53,884 nt of DNA from Acidobacteriota bacterium (GTDB lineage Bacteria; Acidobacteriota; Blastocatellia; RBC074), in NCBI GenBank assembly GCA_022614735.1, contig JAKEHZ010000041.1:1-53884 (forward strand). The letters are read 5' to 3'. The translations under genes and the position numbers were made by a program. The notes below the pieces were generated by a model. That model ran no database searches. It had not been told where the DNA came from and saw only the letters and a program-made list of their open reading frames with translations. This document shows, one piece after another, positions 22,445 to 32,007 of this stretch (its first letter is position 1; each line of letters opens with the position of its first letter).

Positions 22445-25400
22445 TTAGAACGAGACACGCAACCCGAACTGAATTTGCCGCGCTGAGGTCACTGTCGTCC
22501 GAATCAGTCCGAATGACGACAATGACGCTGCGGCGCGCGGGGGTTGGCCTGCGACGATCGGCGGTTCTTGATTGATAGAAGAGGGTAGCGGATCAGCGTT
22601 TCTAAATGGCGACCCGGCAAAGCTCTGTAATCCGGGCGTGCCAAAATTGGCTCGATTGAAAAGATTGAAGGTCTCAACGCGAAGTTGAATTACCGTATTC
22701 TCGCCGAGTTTCGTCCACTTGGTATTCTTTACCGCCGCCAGATCGAATGTCCGCAGGTTCGGCCCGGTAAATGCATTACGACCGATATTGCCGAGCGTAC
22801 CCGAGGGCTGCAAGATAAACGCTCTTTCATCAAAGTATTTGTCTGGCAGGCCGATGATCGCGCTCTCGTAGGTATAGCCCGGAGCAAGGCTGGGGCGATC
22901 GAATCCGAGACCCGGTCCGGAAGACGGATTCCACTGTGATTGCGAACGATTGTTTGCAAGGAAGACCGTCAGGGGGTTGCCGCTTCGCAACTGGCCGATG
23001 CCGATCAGATTCCAACCGTTCAGAATTGCCCCCTCTGCTCCTTTCAGGTTCTTGGCAAAGGGAATCTCCCACGTGAAGTTGAAAACCCAATTGTGCTTCG
23101 CGTGGAAATCAGCAGGCCCTTTGTTGTAGTCCAAGCCGGGGGGTTCAGGTAGAGCTGAGACGGTCGCATTGGTTGCATCGGAGAAAAACGTCGAAGCCTG
23201 CGTCGTGTCAATGCTCCGCGAGAAGGTGTAGGACGATTGGAAATCGATGCCCTTGCTGAACCGTTTCCGCACTTCCAGGATCAGCGCGTTGTACCAGGAG
23301 TTCCCATCACTCTTCTTCAACTCGATTGTGCTGAAAGCCGTGTTGAAGCGCGGCGCAGTACCCGAATAGAAAAAGGTTCCATCGCTCAGCACTCTCGGCA
23401 CGACCGTGTTGGCGTCAGTATTGCGCAGCAGGTGAACACCACGCGCACCGGCATAGCCAATCGTCACTACCGTATCGAACCAGAGCTGGCGCTGAAGGTT
23501 CAAGTTATAAACGTGCACATTCGGATTTTTCACATTCCATTCAACAGGGCGAATTGAAAGTATGCTCGGACGATTGAAGGGGGGATTGGGGAAAGTCGGA
23601 TTGGCGATGACCGGGCGCGGCGTAGCCGGCGGATTGGTCACGGTCACGATCAGGTTCTGTTGATTGTTGGTATTGAAATACCAGCCGTAGCCTCCGCGCA
23701 AGCTGGTCTTACCGTCTCCAAAAATATCCCACGCGAACCCGAAGCGCGGCGAGATGTTTTTGTATGTCGGATTTTGATAGAGCGGCCCGGCGGTGACCTG
23801 ACGGTCGCTCAAATTGGGAAGCGACACATCGCGCCCATAGATGTCCTCCGGCATGGTGGCGAATTCATAACGCAAGCCCAGATTTATCGTCAGTCGCGGA
23901 CGAATTTTGTAATCGTCCTGGACGTAGAAACCCAGTAGGTTAAAGCGCCAGTAGCGATCGAACTGAGCCTCGGGCGTTAGACCGATGAAACGGTTCGGGC
24001 GGTTCTCCAGAAATGCTTGCAGGTCAGGGAAGTTGTAGATGCCAAGCGAGAATGTCGGATTGACCATGTTGTCCTGGTAATGCTCGAGGAGACCGCCAAA
24101 TTTGAGTAAATGTTTGCCGCGCGTGTGAACGAGCTGTTCGCTGAAGCTGAAAATGTTCTGCGTCAGCTGCACGTTGACTGAGCTTTGTGGGCCGAAGCGC
24201 GGGATGCCGCCAATGTCAATATCGCCAACCAGTCTACCGGGCACGAAGGGCGTGAGGTTGACATCTGCCGACACGTCCTGACCGATGCGCGTGCGGCTGA
24301 AGCCGAAGCGCGCAGTGTTGATCGTCCGCGGCGAGACCACCCAGACGTGCTCAGTAGTCGCAAACTGATTGCGTGAGAGGAAGGAGCGCGGAAATTGCGG
24401 AAAATCCGTCGGTAGGAATTGTTCGGCGTTATCAAATGTGTAACGCACAAAGATCTGCTGGTCATCCGACAGCTTGTGATCCAAACGCCCCTGGGTGTAC
24501 TCCTGATCGAGCCTCTGGTTGAAATTGAAAAAGAATTGGGCCAGGTTGCCGATGCCATTGTTGAGGGGCGCGCCGTTTGGTAGTGGGAATGCGTCGAGAT
24601 AAGGTCTGACGGCAGAATTGACGCCGACGTTTGTGTCGACGACCGTGCCGTTAGGGTTTCTCACAGTCAGAATGCCCTGGCGGGCTTTCTGGTCAGGCAC
24701 AGTTGTCAGGATTGAGCGTCCCAATCGCTCCCGCAAAAATTCTGCGCCCACGAAGAAGAAAGTCTTGTCCTTGCTGATCGGGCCGCCCACTGTTCCGCCG
24801 AATTGATTGCGTTTGAATTCGGGCTTCCCCAGCGGCTCGCGATCAAAAAAGTTACGCGCATCGAGATTGTCGTTGCGTAGGAAATAGTAGAGCGTTCCGT
24901 GAAATTGGTTCGTCCCTGATTTGCTGATGGCATTGATCTGGCCGCCATAGTTGCGTCCGAACTCTGCGGAATATGAGTTTGCTTCGACGCGGAATTCGCG
25001 GATCGTTTCCGTGCCGAGCACAGTAGTCGCCGCACTACCGGCGGGACCGTTAGTGAAGTCGTTGAGCAACGTGCCGTCAAGCAAATAAACATTCGAGCGA
25101 ATGTCCTGTCCATTGATCGTCATTCCCAGTCCGTGCGCGACTACAGAACCGCCATCGCGCTGCTGGAAAGCAGTTACACCGGGTTGCAGGAGGGCAAGGT
25201 CGGTATAGTTGCGCCCATTGAGCGGAAGTTCACGAATCGATCGTTCCCCGACAAGGTAGCTCAGCTCGGCGCTGGTTGTATTGACAAGTGGCGCCTCTTC
25301 CGTGATCTCAACAGAGTCGCGGATGACAAGTTCCAAGAGGAGATTGATGACCGCGGTTTCGCCGATTGTCAGGTTGATATCTGATCTTACGGTCGGCCTA

Positions 25401-25651
25401 AATCCCGATCGTTCGGCTCGCACCTCATACTGTCCAACACGCAGTTCCGGAAATCCATATCGCCCCTGGGCGTCGCTTTCGATTGTGCGCGTATGGTTGG
25501 TTTCGAGGTTGCGCGCGGTGACCTTCGCTCCGGCAACCACAGCTCCGGCCTGGTCATGAACTGTTCCAGTGATCCTGCTGGTAGTTTGAGCGAAGAGATT
25601 GGTAGTTAAAAAAAAGAGGAAAAGAAAGACACTGATTATTCTGAACATCAT
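22445..25651 (-). CDS. Oar-like TonB-dependent receptor 1
   Basis: Very large outer-membrane protein (1068 residues). Signal peptide (FRIISVFLFLFFLTTNLFAQ), then a carboxypeptidase-regulatory-like beta domain (SRITGTVHDQAGAVVAGAKV...), a plug segment (RSIRELPLNGRNYTDLALLQ, DGTLLNDF) and a long beta-barrel ending in aromatic Phe (RQIQFGLRVSF). Such Oar/SusC-like receptors are expanded in Acidobacteriota and probably import oligomers or peptides. A putative promoter lies at 25741-25769. The double ATG (25651 and the next codon) follows CAGGAT. It is upstream of the PQQ-like genes, separated by the 70-bp palindrome. Confidence 0.93.
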   Translation of the reverse strand: MMFRIISVFLFLFFLTTNLFAQTTSRITGTVHDQAGAVVAGAKVTARNLETNHTRTIESDAQGRYGFPELRVGQYEVRAERSGFRPTVRSDINLTIGETAVINLLLELVIRDSVEITEEAPLVNTTSAELSYLVGERSIRELPLNGRNYTDLALLQPGVTAFQQRDGGSVVAHGLGMTINGQDIRSNVYLLDGTLLNDFTNGPAGSAATTVLGTETIREFRVEANSYSAEFGRNYGGQINAISKSGTNQFHGTLYYFLRNDNLDARNFFDREPLGKPEFKRNQFGGTVGGPISKDKTFFFVGAEFLRERLGRSILTTVPDQKARQGILTVRNPNGTVVDTNVGVNSAVRPYLDAFPLPNGAPLNNGIGNLAQFFFNFNQRLDQEYTQGRLDHKLSDDQQIFVRYTFDNAEQFLPTDFPQFPRSFLSRNQFATTEHVWVVSPRTINTARFGFSRTRIGQDVSADVNLTPFVPGRLVGDIDIGGIPRFGPQSSVNVQLTQNIFSFSEQLVHTRGKHLLKFGGLLEHYQDNMVNPTFSLGIYNFPDLQAFLENRPNRFIGLTPEAQFDRYWRFNLLGFYVQDDYKIRPRLTINLGLRYEFATMPEDIYGRDVSLPNLSDRQVTAGPLYQNPTYKNISPRFGFAWDIFGDGKTSLRGGYGWYFNTNNQQNLIVTVTNPPATPRPVIANPTFPNPPFNRPSILSIRPVEWNVKNPNVHVYNLNLQRQLWFDTVVTIGYAGARGVHLLRNTDANTVVPRVLSDGTFFYSGTAPRFNTAFSTIELKKSDGNSWYNALILEVRKRFSKGIDFQSSYTFSRSIDTTQASTFFSDATNATVSALPEPPGLDYNKGPADFHAKHNWVFNFTWEIPFAKNLKGAEGAILNGWNLIGIGQLRSGNPLTVFLANNRSQSQWNPSSGPGLGFDRPSLAPGYTYESAIIGLPDKYFDERAFILQPSGTLGNIGRNAFTGPNLRTFDLAAVKNTKWTKLGENTVIQLRVETFNLFNRANFGTPGLQSFAGSPFRNADPLPSSINQEPPIVAGQPPRAAASLSSFGLIRTTVTSARQIQFGLRVSF

Positions 25652-25740
25652 TGTTGAAATCCTGAGAGTCAGATTTTGAGAGTGAAGGGACCAGGTGATT
25701 ACCAAAACCTAATGAGAGCGTGGCCCACAATCACTTATGA

Positions 25741-25769
25741 ATTCTAACAATCGCATACTTTGGTTGCAA
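25741..25769 (-). promoter_or_regulatory. Putative promoter of TonB receptor 1
   Basis: Minus strand TTGCAA (25764-25769) and TAGAAT (25741-25746) with a 17-bp spacer, four and five of six consensus bases. It lies about 90 bp upstream of the receptor start in a gap with no other signal. Confidence 0.5.
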
Positions 25770-25855
25770 TTTGGACGATTGACATGGGATAGTACGCCGC
25801 GTTTTGACTGCTGGTTTCTGAAACGTTCGACAAACATCGAGTACATCAGGTGCTG

Positions 25856-26164
25856 ATGAAGCGGCTATTGCTCGTTCTGACAGTTCTCGCACTTTACATT
25901 CTGCATCAGGATTTCTGGTTCTGGCGCAGAATAACTCCACTGGTCTTCGGCTTCTTGCCAATCGGGCTTTTTTATCATGTTTGTTACACCCTTGCTGTGT
26001 CACTGCTCATGTGGCTCCTGGTCAAGTACACCTGGCCTTCCTACCTTGAAGAGAGTGCGGGAGAGTTGTGGAGCAGGAGAGCGGAGGAAGAAAGAGATTC
26101 CGCCGGTCCTCCTAATCCGCAACCCGCAATCCGCAATCCGCAATCGGAGGGCCCGCACTCGTGA
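25856..26164 (+). CDS. DUF3311-type small membrane protein
   Basis: 102 residues with two hydrophobic helices (LLLVLTVLALYILHQDFWFW and FGFLPIGLFYHVCYTLAVSLLMWLL), typical of the DUF3311 subunit encoded directly before a sodium:solute symporter. Residues about 45-65 (SLLMWLLVKYTWPSYLE) end the conserved part. The last approximately 20 residues (PQPAIRNPQSEG) come from an embedded ATTGCGG repeat array and are probably a neutral extension. The stop TGA overlaps the symporter's GTG start, so translation is coupled. Start at ATG 25856 with AGGTG upstream. Confidence 0.82.
   Translation: MKRLLLVLTVLALYILHQDFWFWRRITPLVFGFLPIGLFYHVCYTLAVSLLMWLLVKYTWPSYLEESAGELWSRRAEEERDSAGPPNPQPAIRNPQSEGPHS
26114..26145. 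repeat. ATTGCGG array inside the DUF3311 gene, one orientation only
   Basis: About four heptamers (ATCCGCA orientation, one unit reading ACCCGCA) are translated as AIRNPQ near the C-terminus of the small membrane protein. There is no facing inverted arm, unlike the three fab-operon copies. Confidence 0.88.
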
Positions 26165-27768
26165 TCCCCGCCCTTTTCGTCTTCATCTACCTCGCCATCG
26201 TCATCTACATTGGCGTCTTCGCTTTTCGGCGCAAAATTGGCGAGCATCCGGCCGAAGATTACTTTCTTGCCAATCGATCGCTCGGCCAGGTCGTATTTCT
26301 GCTCTCGCTCTTCGGCACGAATATGACGGCATTTGCGATCCTGGGATCGTCGGGACACGCCTTCACCAACGGCATCGTGACCTATGGCCTCATGGCATCA
26401 TCGTCGGCGCTGATCGTCCCGCTCTCGTTGTTTTTGATTGGCACACGCGTCTGGGCGCTCGGAAAACGCCATGGCTTCATCACGCCAGTGCAGATGTTTC
26501 GTGACCGTTGGGATTGCGGACATATAGGATCAGTGATCTTTGTCGTGCAAGCGGCATTGCTCATACCCTACATCATCATCGGCGTGATGGGTGGCGGGAC
26601 GACCCTTTTTGCAATCAGCGGAGGACGTGTACCTTTCTGGTTGGGTGGCGCGGTCGTGGCGATGGTTGTGATGATTTACGTTTTCTTCGGAGGAATGCGC
26701 GGGACGGCGTGGGTCAATACGTTTCAAACAACGCTATTTTTGCTTTTCGGAGCGATCGCCTTGATCGTAATTGGTGTAGGTATGGGTGGATTCGACAATG
26801 CGATTGAGGGAATGCTCTCTTCGCAATCGACATCTGCCTTGCTCACACGCGAGCGCATTTCGCCGCTCTTCTTCTTCAGCTACACATTCATACCTCTCTC
26901 TTCAATCAACTTCCCGCACATCATCATTTTCTGCCTGACGGCGCGGCGGATCCAGCATTTCAAGCGGACGGTGATTCTTTACCCGTTCTGCATGCTTGCT
27001 ATCTGGTTGCCTGCGGTCTTCCTGGGGGTAATTGCCAACCGCGCTACAAATGTGCCTGCCATTCAAACAAAGCTCGAATCCAGGCAGACATTGACGATGC
27101 AAGCGGCAACGCTCACTCCGGAGCAGAGAAGCGAGTTGCGGGCTAAAGCTGCCGGAGATGACGTCTTGTTGCGATTGCTCGAAAGTTATGCGCCGCTGTG
27201 GCTTGCGGGATTGCTTGGCGCGGGTATTATGGCCGCTGTTATGGCGAGCGATTCACAGATACTCGCGCTTTCGACGATGTTCTCCGAAGACATCTTCACC
27301 TACTACGAAGGGAAAGAGAAATTTGGTGAGATGGCGCAGGTAATTACCGGTCGAATCTTCGTCATCGTCCTCACTCTGATAGCCTATGCCATTGCGCTCG
27401 AATTTCCGCAGCCGATCTTTGATTTAGCCGTGCAATATGCCTTTTCAGGTTACTCCGCGCTCATGCCGCTGCTTGTCGGCGCCCTCTTCTGGAGACGCAG
27501 CACGAAGTGGGGCGCGCTCGCGAGCACTCTCTGGACCGCCGCAAGCGTGATTGCAGTCGCCCTCTTTCAGACCTTCGTGACGACACCGAAAGTCGTCTGG
27601 TCAATAGCCGGTGTGACAGTTCTAGAGCGCACACCGGGAGGCACGGCAGTGTTTGGTTTATTACCTGTTGTGCCGATGGTAATTGTCTCAGCATTATTGA
27701 TGATCGTCGTATCACTGCTGACGAAGAAGCCGAGTGAGAATACGATCAACCGGTACTTTTTCAGATAA
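26161..27768 (+). CDS. Sodium:solute symporter family protein
   Basis: SSS-family permease (535 residues, about 13 helices) that would import an organic solute with Na+. Typical features are FLANRSLGQVVFLLSLFGTNMTAFAILG near the start, YVFFGGMRGTAWVNTFQTTLF, and AVMASDSQILALSTMFSEDIF. A non-membrane loop (about residues 300-340, LTPEQRSELRAKAAGDD) is a mild oddity. GTG start overlapping the DUF3311 stop. The MFS gene begins 13 bp after it, so the three form an operon. The substrate cannot be told from sequence. Confidence 0.9.
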   Translation: MIPALFVFIYLAIVIYIGVFAFRRKIGEHPAEDYFLANRSLGQVVFLLSLFGTNMTAFAILGSSGHAFTNGIVTYGLMASSSALIVPLSLFLIGTRVWALGKRHGFITPVQMFRDRWDCGHIGSVIFVVQAALLIPYIIIGVMGGGTTLFAISGGRVPFWLGGAVVAMVVMIYVFFGGMRGTAWVNTFQTTLFLLFGAIALIVIGVGMGGFDNAIEGMLSSQSTSALLTRERISPLFFFSYTFIPLSSINFPHIIIFCLTARRIQHFKRTVILYPFCMLAIWLPAVFLGVIANRATNVPAIQTKLESRQTLTMQAATLTPEQRSELRAKAAGDDVLLRLLESYAPLWLAGLLGAGIMAAVMASDSQILALSTMFSEDIFTYYEGKEKFGEMAQVITGRIFVIVLTLIAYAIALEFPQPIFDLAVQYAFSGYSALMPLLVGALFWRRSTKWGALASTLWTAASVIAVALFQTFVTTPKVVWSIAGVTVLERTPGGTAVFGLLPVVPMVIVSALLMIVVSLLTKKPSENTINRYFFR

Positions 27769-27781
27769 ACTGAGGATCACC

Positions 27782-29125
27782 ATGCCCAACACCTCAACAA
27801 TCGAAACCGCACCACGCCTCACAAAAGTCCAATGGTTGATCTGCATCATCGCGGCCATTGGTTTCGCTTTTGATATCTATGAATTGCTCATGTTGCCGTT
27901 GATACTGCCTCCTGCGCTGAGAGATTTGGCCGGGATACAACTTGGCAACCCTCAGTTCGCCTACTGGCGTGATCTGATGTTTTACCTGCCGGCCTTTTGC
28001 GGAGGCATCTTCGGTCTGCTCGGCGGGTATTTGACGGATCGTCTCGGACGGCGTCGCGTCCTGGTCTTCAGCATTTTGCTCTATGCTTTTTCCGCTTTGG
28101 CCGCCGGATTCGCCACATCCCTCCCCATGCTTCTTTTCCTTCGCTGCACGACCTTCATCGGCGTCTGCGTTGAATTCGTGGCGGCAGTGGCCTGGCTGGC
28201 AGAGCTGTTTCCAAATCCCAAACAACGCGAATCCGTGCTTGGTTACACACAGGCTTTCTCATCGCTCGGTGGCCTGATGGTGAGCGGAGTTTTCGTCTTA
28301 ATCAGTAAATATGGCAGCCACCTCCCGGCAATTTACGGTGCGCACGCCGAGTGGCGTTACACGCTGATTTCAGGTGTTATCCCCGCCATTCCGCTGATTG
28401 TGATTCGCCCCTTCCTGCCTGAATCTCCCGCGTGGCAGGAGAAGAAGATGGCCGGGACACTGAAGCGCCCGAGCCTGGCGGAAATATTCAGTCCGGAACT
28501 GCGTAAGACGACCATCATTACGACTCTCATGTTCGCCTGCAGTTATGGCGCCGCATTCGGTGCGATTCAACAACTGCCGCAGATTGTACCCGGGCTTCCC
28601 GAATTGAGAGGATTGCCGCGGCAGGTGGTGCAGCCGATTGTCGGCACAGTGCAAATGATCCAGGAGATAGGAGGTCTCACCGGACGCTTCCTTCTGGCTT
28701 TTCTTGTAATTCGTATTCTTTCGCGGAGGAAACTGCTACGAGTTTTCCAGGTCCCGGGACTGCTGATCATGCCACTTGTCTTTATTTTCCCGGCGACGAG
28801 CAATCTCGATCTGCTTAAGTGGGGGATCTTCTTTTGCGGCCTGCTGACCGTGGCACAATTCAGCTTTTGGGGAAACTACTTGCCGCGCGTCTACCCCACG
28901 CATCTGCGCGGCACTGGTGAAGGTTTTGCGGCAAACATCGGCGGACGAATGATCGGGACTTCCGCTGCATTGCTGACGACACAGGTTACGGCTCTTATGC
29001 CGGGCGAATTACCGGCAATTAAACTGGCTTATGCAGCCGCTGCGGTGGCGTTACTGGTTTATGCCGGCGGTTTGATTCTGAGCTTCTTCCTGCCCGAGCC
29101 AAAGCAGGAGGCATTACCGGAGTGA
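27782..29125 (+). CDS. MFS transporter, sugar/metabolite porter type
   Basis: 447 residues with 12 predicted helices. The motif GGYLTDRLGRRRVLVFSILLYAFSAL marks the loop after helix 2, and EFVAAVAWLAELFPNPKQRESVLG is the helix 4-5 region typical of the metabolite:H+ or sugar porter group. The second half keeps AYGAAAVALLVYAGGL-type helices. ATG 27782 follows GAGGAT. Last gene of the DUF3311-symporter-MFS operon; two hairpins follow. Substrate unknown. Confidence 0.88.
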   Translation: MPNTSTIETAPRLTKVQWLICIIAAIGFAFDIYELLMLPLILPPALRDLAGIQLGNPQFAYWRDLMFYLPAFCGGIFGLLGGYLTDRLGRRRVLVFSILLYAFSALAAGFATSLPMLLFLRCTTFIGVCVEFVAAVAWLAELFPNPKQRESVLGYTQAFSSLGGLMVSGVFVLISKYGSHLPAIYGAHAEWRYTLISGVIPAIPLIVIRPFLPESPAWQEKKMAGTLKRPSLAEIFSPELRKTTIITTLMFACSYGAAFGAIQQLPQIVPGLPELRGLPRQVVQPIVGTVQMIQEIGGLTGRFLLAFLVIRILSRRKLLRVFQVPGLLIMPLVFIFPATSNLDLLKWGIFFCGLLTVAQFSFWGNYLPRVYPTHLRGTGEGFAANIGGRMIGTSAALLTTQVTALMPGELPAIKLAYAAAAVALLVYAGGLILSFFLPEPKQEALPE

Positions 29126-29240
29126 GAGTGATCAGAACTCCGCTGAGCGAATCGCTTGATTTCAAATGTAGAGAGGCTTTAGGATGGGATCGGTTTTGTC
29201 GGTCAATAAACCAAAATCAAATAAAATCGATTCCATGCGT

Positions 29241-29315
29241 TAGACAGGATTTACAGGATTTATCAGGATTCAACCCGATTCCCGAAATCCTGATAAATCT
29301 TGTAAATCCTGTCTA
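29241..29315. repeat. 30-bp inverted repeat of CAGGATTT words
   Basis: Arms 29241-29270 and 29286-29315 differ at one position (a G-T that would be a G-U pair in RNA). Words ACAGGATTT recur every 9-10 nt. It lies about 115 bp past the MFS stop, the first of two unrelated hairpins in the 357-bp gap before the cytochrome gene. Confidence 0.92.
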
Positions 29316-29361
29316 TATTCTAAGGAGTCGGTGATGTCGCTTTGCGACGGATAGAAACATT

Positions 29362-29459
29362 GAAAAAGATCAACCGCCAAGACGCCAAGAGCGCCAAGAT
29401 GGCAGCAGGAAGGCGGCAAGACCTTGGCGCTCTTGGCGTCTTGGCGGTTGATCTTTTTC
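29362..29459. repeat. 37-bp perfect inverted repeat of CGCCAAGA words
   Basis: Arms 29362-29398 and 29423-29459 are perfect reverse complements with a 24-nt centre. The inner words CCGCCAAGA/CGCCAAGAG/CGCCAAGAT repeat with period 8-9. The right arm ends about 24 nt before the cytochrome c start codon, so this hairpin also lies in the leader of that gene. Confidence 0.95.
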
Positions 29460-29482
29460 TGAGGAGTAAAAGGAAGACACCA

Positions 29483-29854
29483 ATGAAGAAACCACTCTCT
29501 CTCGTTATAGTTTTGATCGCTCTCGCAACATTCCTCTCTGTAGCCTGGCGCGAATCAGATGCATCGGTTCAGACAGGCAAGAGTAAAGGTGGAGGGGTTG
29601 TTGCGTCCTATAAACAACATTGCGCAAAGTGTCACGCCGATGATGGCAAAGGTATTGAAAGCCTCCAACCGCCCGATTTCACCGATGGGAAATGGCAAGC
29701 GGACAATACCGATAAAATGATTGCCGATGGGATACGCAATGGCAAAGGCGTAATGCCGGGATTCAAAGAGACAATGTCACCGGCTCAGGTCAATTCAATG
29801 GTGAAGTTTGTGCGCGCCTTCGGACCGAAGGCAGCAAAAAGCGAGAAGAAGTAG
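29483..29854 (+). CDS. Small secreted c-type cytochrome
   Basis: 123 residues: signal peptide (PLSLVIVLIALATFLSVAW), one haem site CAKCH at about residue 46-50, and a distal methionine in GVMPGFKE. It is a class I mono-haem cytochrome, probably a periplasmic electron carrier for dehydrogenases such as those in this window. ATG 29483 is chosen because GAGGAG and AGGAAG precede it and the signal peptide starts there; the frame upstream is open only through the hairpin. It could accept electrons from the PQQ-type enzymes, which is inference. Confidence 0.92.
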   Translation: MKKPLSLVIVLIALATFLSVAWRESDASVQTGKSKGGGVVASYKQHCAKCHADDGKGIESLQPPDFTDGKWQADNTDKMIADGIRNGKGVMPGFKETMSPAQVNSMVKFVRAFGPKAAKSEKK

Positions 29855-29928
29855 GGCTTAGCGAGTTTCGTGTCTGTTTGGGCGAGTGATGAGCGTGATA
29901 GCTAACCACTCGCCATTTTCATTTTTGT

Positions 29929-30603
29929 TCACTGTTTGATCGATTTAAGAAGAGACTGGAAGTCAGCCTCTGCATCCGCCACGGTCTTTAACGGTCCGGT
30001 GAGTTTAAAAAAGACTTCGCCCTGCGGAGTCTTGACAATTGCACCGAGCAGACGATAGCCGGGTTTCTTAGTCGCCGCCTGTCCCATTGCCATTCCACCT
30101 GAAAAAGTCCCTGTCAAATCGACGGTCGTCACCGGGAATCCGCTGATCGTCTCATTCTTCTGCCTGGCCTTTGCTTCGGAAGAACTACCATCGGGTTGTT
30201 CAAACTGGCCAATCCAGCGTTTGATGTTCGCATCAACGCCTCCGCCGATGTTTAGAAACACAGCGCATTCGGCGCCTTCGCTGTCGCCCTGGGCAGCCGG
30301 TATAAGATAGGTCGCGGCGCGCATAGGCCTTTCAGGACCGGCTTTCCAGCGGGAAGGTGTAGTCCATTTGACTCCACCCGAACTATCACCCTGTCTGCTC
30401 GGAGCAGAGGACGAGGTGGATGAAACAGCCCCGGTTGCCAAAGAAGTGGGAGTTGAAGCGGTCGAGGCTGTGCTTTGTGATTGGGGTGATGATTGGCCTG
30501 GCGTAACCTCTTTCGGCGGCGCAGCACAGGTAGCAAGAAATAATGAGGCAGAAAATATAATAGCTGATGCGCATTGCCGGGTCAGCACACGGTTAAAACT
30601 CAT
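29929..30603 (-). CDS. Putative lipoprotein, unknown
   Basis: 224 residues. The N-terminal segment AIIFSASLFLATCAAPPKE carries a lipobox (LATC) suggesting a lipid-anchored protein, followed by a low-complexity Ser/Thr/Pro linker (about residues 36-75). The C-terminal domain (VKWTTPSRWKAGPERPMRAATY...VFFKLTGPLKTVADAEADF) is a small alpha/beta region of the kind found in surface proteins but not one I can name. GGAG precedes the ATG. It stands alone between a cytochrome gene and a hairpin. Confidence 0.75.
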   Translation of the reverse strand: MSFNRVLTRQCASAIIFSASLFLATCAAPPKEVTPGQSSPQSQSTASTASTPTSLATGAVSSTSSSAPSRQGDSSGGVKWTTPSRWKAGPERPMRAATYLIPAAQGDSEGAECAVFLNIGGGVDANIKRWIGQFEQPDGSSSEAKARQKNETISGFPVTTVDLTGTFSGGMAMGQAATKKPGYRLLGAIVKTPQGEVFFKLTGPLKTVADAEADFQSLLKSIKQ

Positions 30604-30660
30604 ATAAAACTCCTTTTGGATAATTCTAGTATTAACGAAGTTTGTGGTTCACAAGTCTCA

Positions 30661-30753
30661 AGAGAAAACGGAACAAACGGAAATAACGGAACAAACGGAA
30701 AATCGTTGAAAATTTCCGTTTGTTCCGTTATTTCCGTTTGTTCCGTTTTCTCT
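30661..30753. repeat. GGAACAAACGG inverted repeat, copy 1 (41-bp perfect arms)
   Basis: Arms 30661-30701 and 30713-30753 are perfect reverse complements around an 11-nt loop. Each arm contains the 9-nt words ACGGAACAA/ACGGAAATA/ACGGAACAA/ACGGAAA. It lies 17 bp beyond the NupG-like gene stop. Two more copies are at 46807 and 51623. Confidence 0.96.
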
Positions 30754-30770
30754 CTGGCAAGATATATAGA

Positions 30771-31982
30771 TTACCTCACCGGTTGAGCTTCGACTTTGCT
30801 CCAGGTTCGCTCGCGGAAGGTCAGCGTGAATACGACTGCGCAGAGCAACGTCAGCACAAGCGGAACCATGAATACCATGGTGTAATTTACCTCGGCACCG
30901 GTCGTAAAGACATCTTTGATGTAGCCCGCAAAGAGGCTGCCGATGTACAGGCCTGCGCCGAGCGTGACGAAGGTGATCAAACCTTGCGCAGATGCCCGAA
31001 TGTCTGCTCCCGCGACTTCATTGACATAAATCTGTGAGACGGTGAAGAAGCAGACATAGCACAGACCGTGCAGCGCAAGCGATGCGATAACCAGAGCGCG
31101 CGGCTGTCCGTAAGCGAAAACCGCGTAACGAAGCGGCCACGCAAGAATTCCGATTACCATTGTTTTGCGGATGCCCCATTTCGCCAGCATGAGTGGGAGG
31201 GCAAGCATGGTACCGATCTCGGCGATCTGCGCGATGGTCATAATCATCGGCATTCCCTCATCGCTCACACCGACGGTTTTAAGGAAAGGCGCAGTCAGCA
31301 CATAGTAGAACTGCAGCTCGGTCGAAACGACAAATGAGATGATGATGAAGATGGCGAATTGCGGATCTTTCAGCAGCTTGAACGCGGAGAGGAAGGCCCA
31401 TGGGTTGTCACCAGTCTTAGCGGGCGGAGTGTGTGGTAGGGCAAGTGAAAATGCCGCCAGCACAAATGACAGCGCTGCCCCGAGCCATAAACTGTCTGCG
31501 CCGCCAAAACTGGTGATCAAACCCGATGAGCGCAAACCGGTCAATCCCCATCCGACTGCAATCCATCCTATCGTTCCCCAGACACGGACCAGACCGAACT
31601 GTTTCTCGGCTTCGGGCAGATGATGGAAGCAGAGTGAGTTGGTCAATGCGAGCGTCGGAGCATAAACGATTGACCACGCGAGGATGAGCGGCCACATTTT
31701 GCCATAATCAGTGATACTTGCCGCGAACAGTAAGACTATGCCTCCGAGCAGATGTAGAACCGCCAGCAATTTTTCGGTCGAGAAGTATCGATCAGCCAGT
31801 TGCCCTGCAGTAAACGGGGCAAGCATGCAAGCCACAGGCAGCAGGCTGTAGATCACGCCGATTTGCGTCCCGCTATATCCCAGTTGTTCGAGGTATGAGG
31901 AAAATACCGGATTCCACGCGCCCCAGATTGAGTACTGAAGAAACATCATGACACTAAGCCGCCAGCGTAGACCTTGATTCAT
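30771..31982 (-). CDS. MFS nucleoside permease (NupG/XapB-like)
   Basis: 403 residues, 12 helices. The opening RLSVMMFLQYSIWGAWNPVFSSYLEQLGYSG and the conserved YAPTLALTNSLCFHHLP and RVWGTIGWIAVGW segments fit the nucleoside:H+ symporter family. The ATG at 31982 is preceded by AAGGAG. It is divergent from the ROK kinase and DeoC genes; DeoC degrades deoxyribose 5-phosphate, so the three could form a deoxynucleoside uptake and use module. The substrate is inferred from family and context. Confidence 0.86.
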   Translation of the reverse strand: MNQGLRWRLSVMMFLQYSIWGAWNPVFSSYLEQLGYSGTQIGVIYSLLPVACMLAPFTAGQLADRYFSTEKLLAVLHLLGGIVLLFAASITDYGKMWPLILAWSIVYAPTLALTNSLCFHHLPEAEKQFGLVRVWGTIGWIAVGWGLTGLRSSGLITSFGGADSLWLGAALSFVLAAFSLALPHTPPAKTGDNPWAFLSAFKLLKDPQFAIFIIISFVVSTELQFYYVLTAPFLKTVGVSDEGMPMIMTIAQIAEIGTMLALPLMLAKWGIRKTMVIGILAWPLRYAVFAYGQPRALVIASLALHGLCYVCFFTVSQIYVNEVAGADIRASAQGLITFVTLGAGLYIGSLFAGYIKDVFTTGAEVNYTMVFMVPLVLTLLCAVVFTLTFRERTWSKVEAQPVR

Positions 31983-32007
31983 AGCGATGTTCTCTCCTTG
32001 AAAATGC

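Noticed and set aside
29342..29482. N-terminal extension of the cytochrome c
   Set aside because: The upstream open frame is created by the 29362-29459 hairpin; the ribosome site and signal peptide point to ATG 29483.
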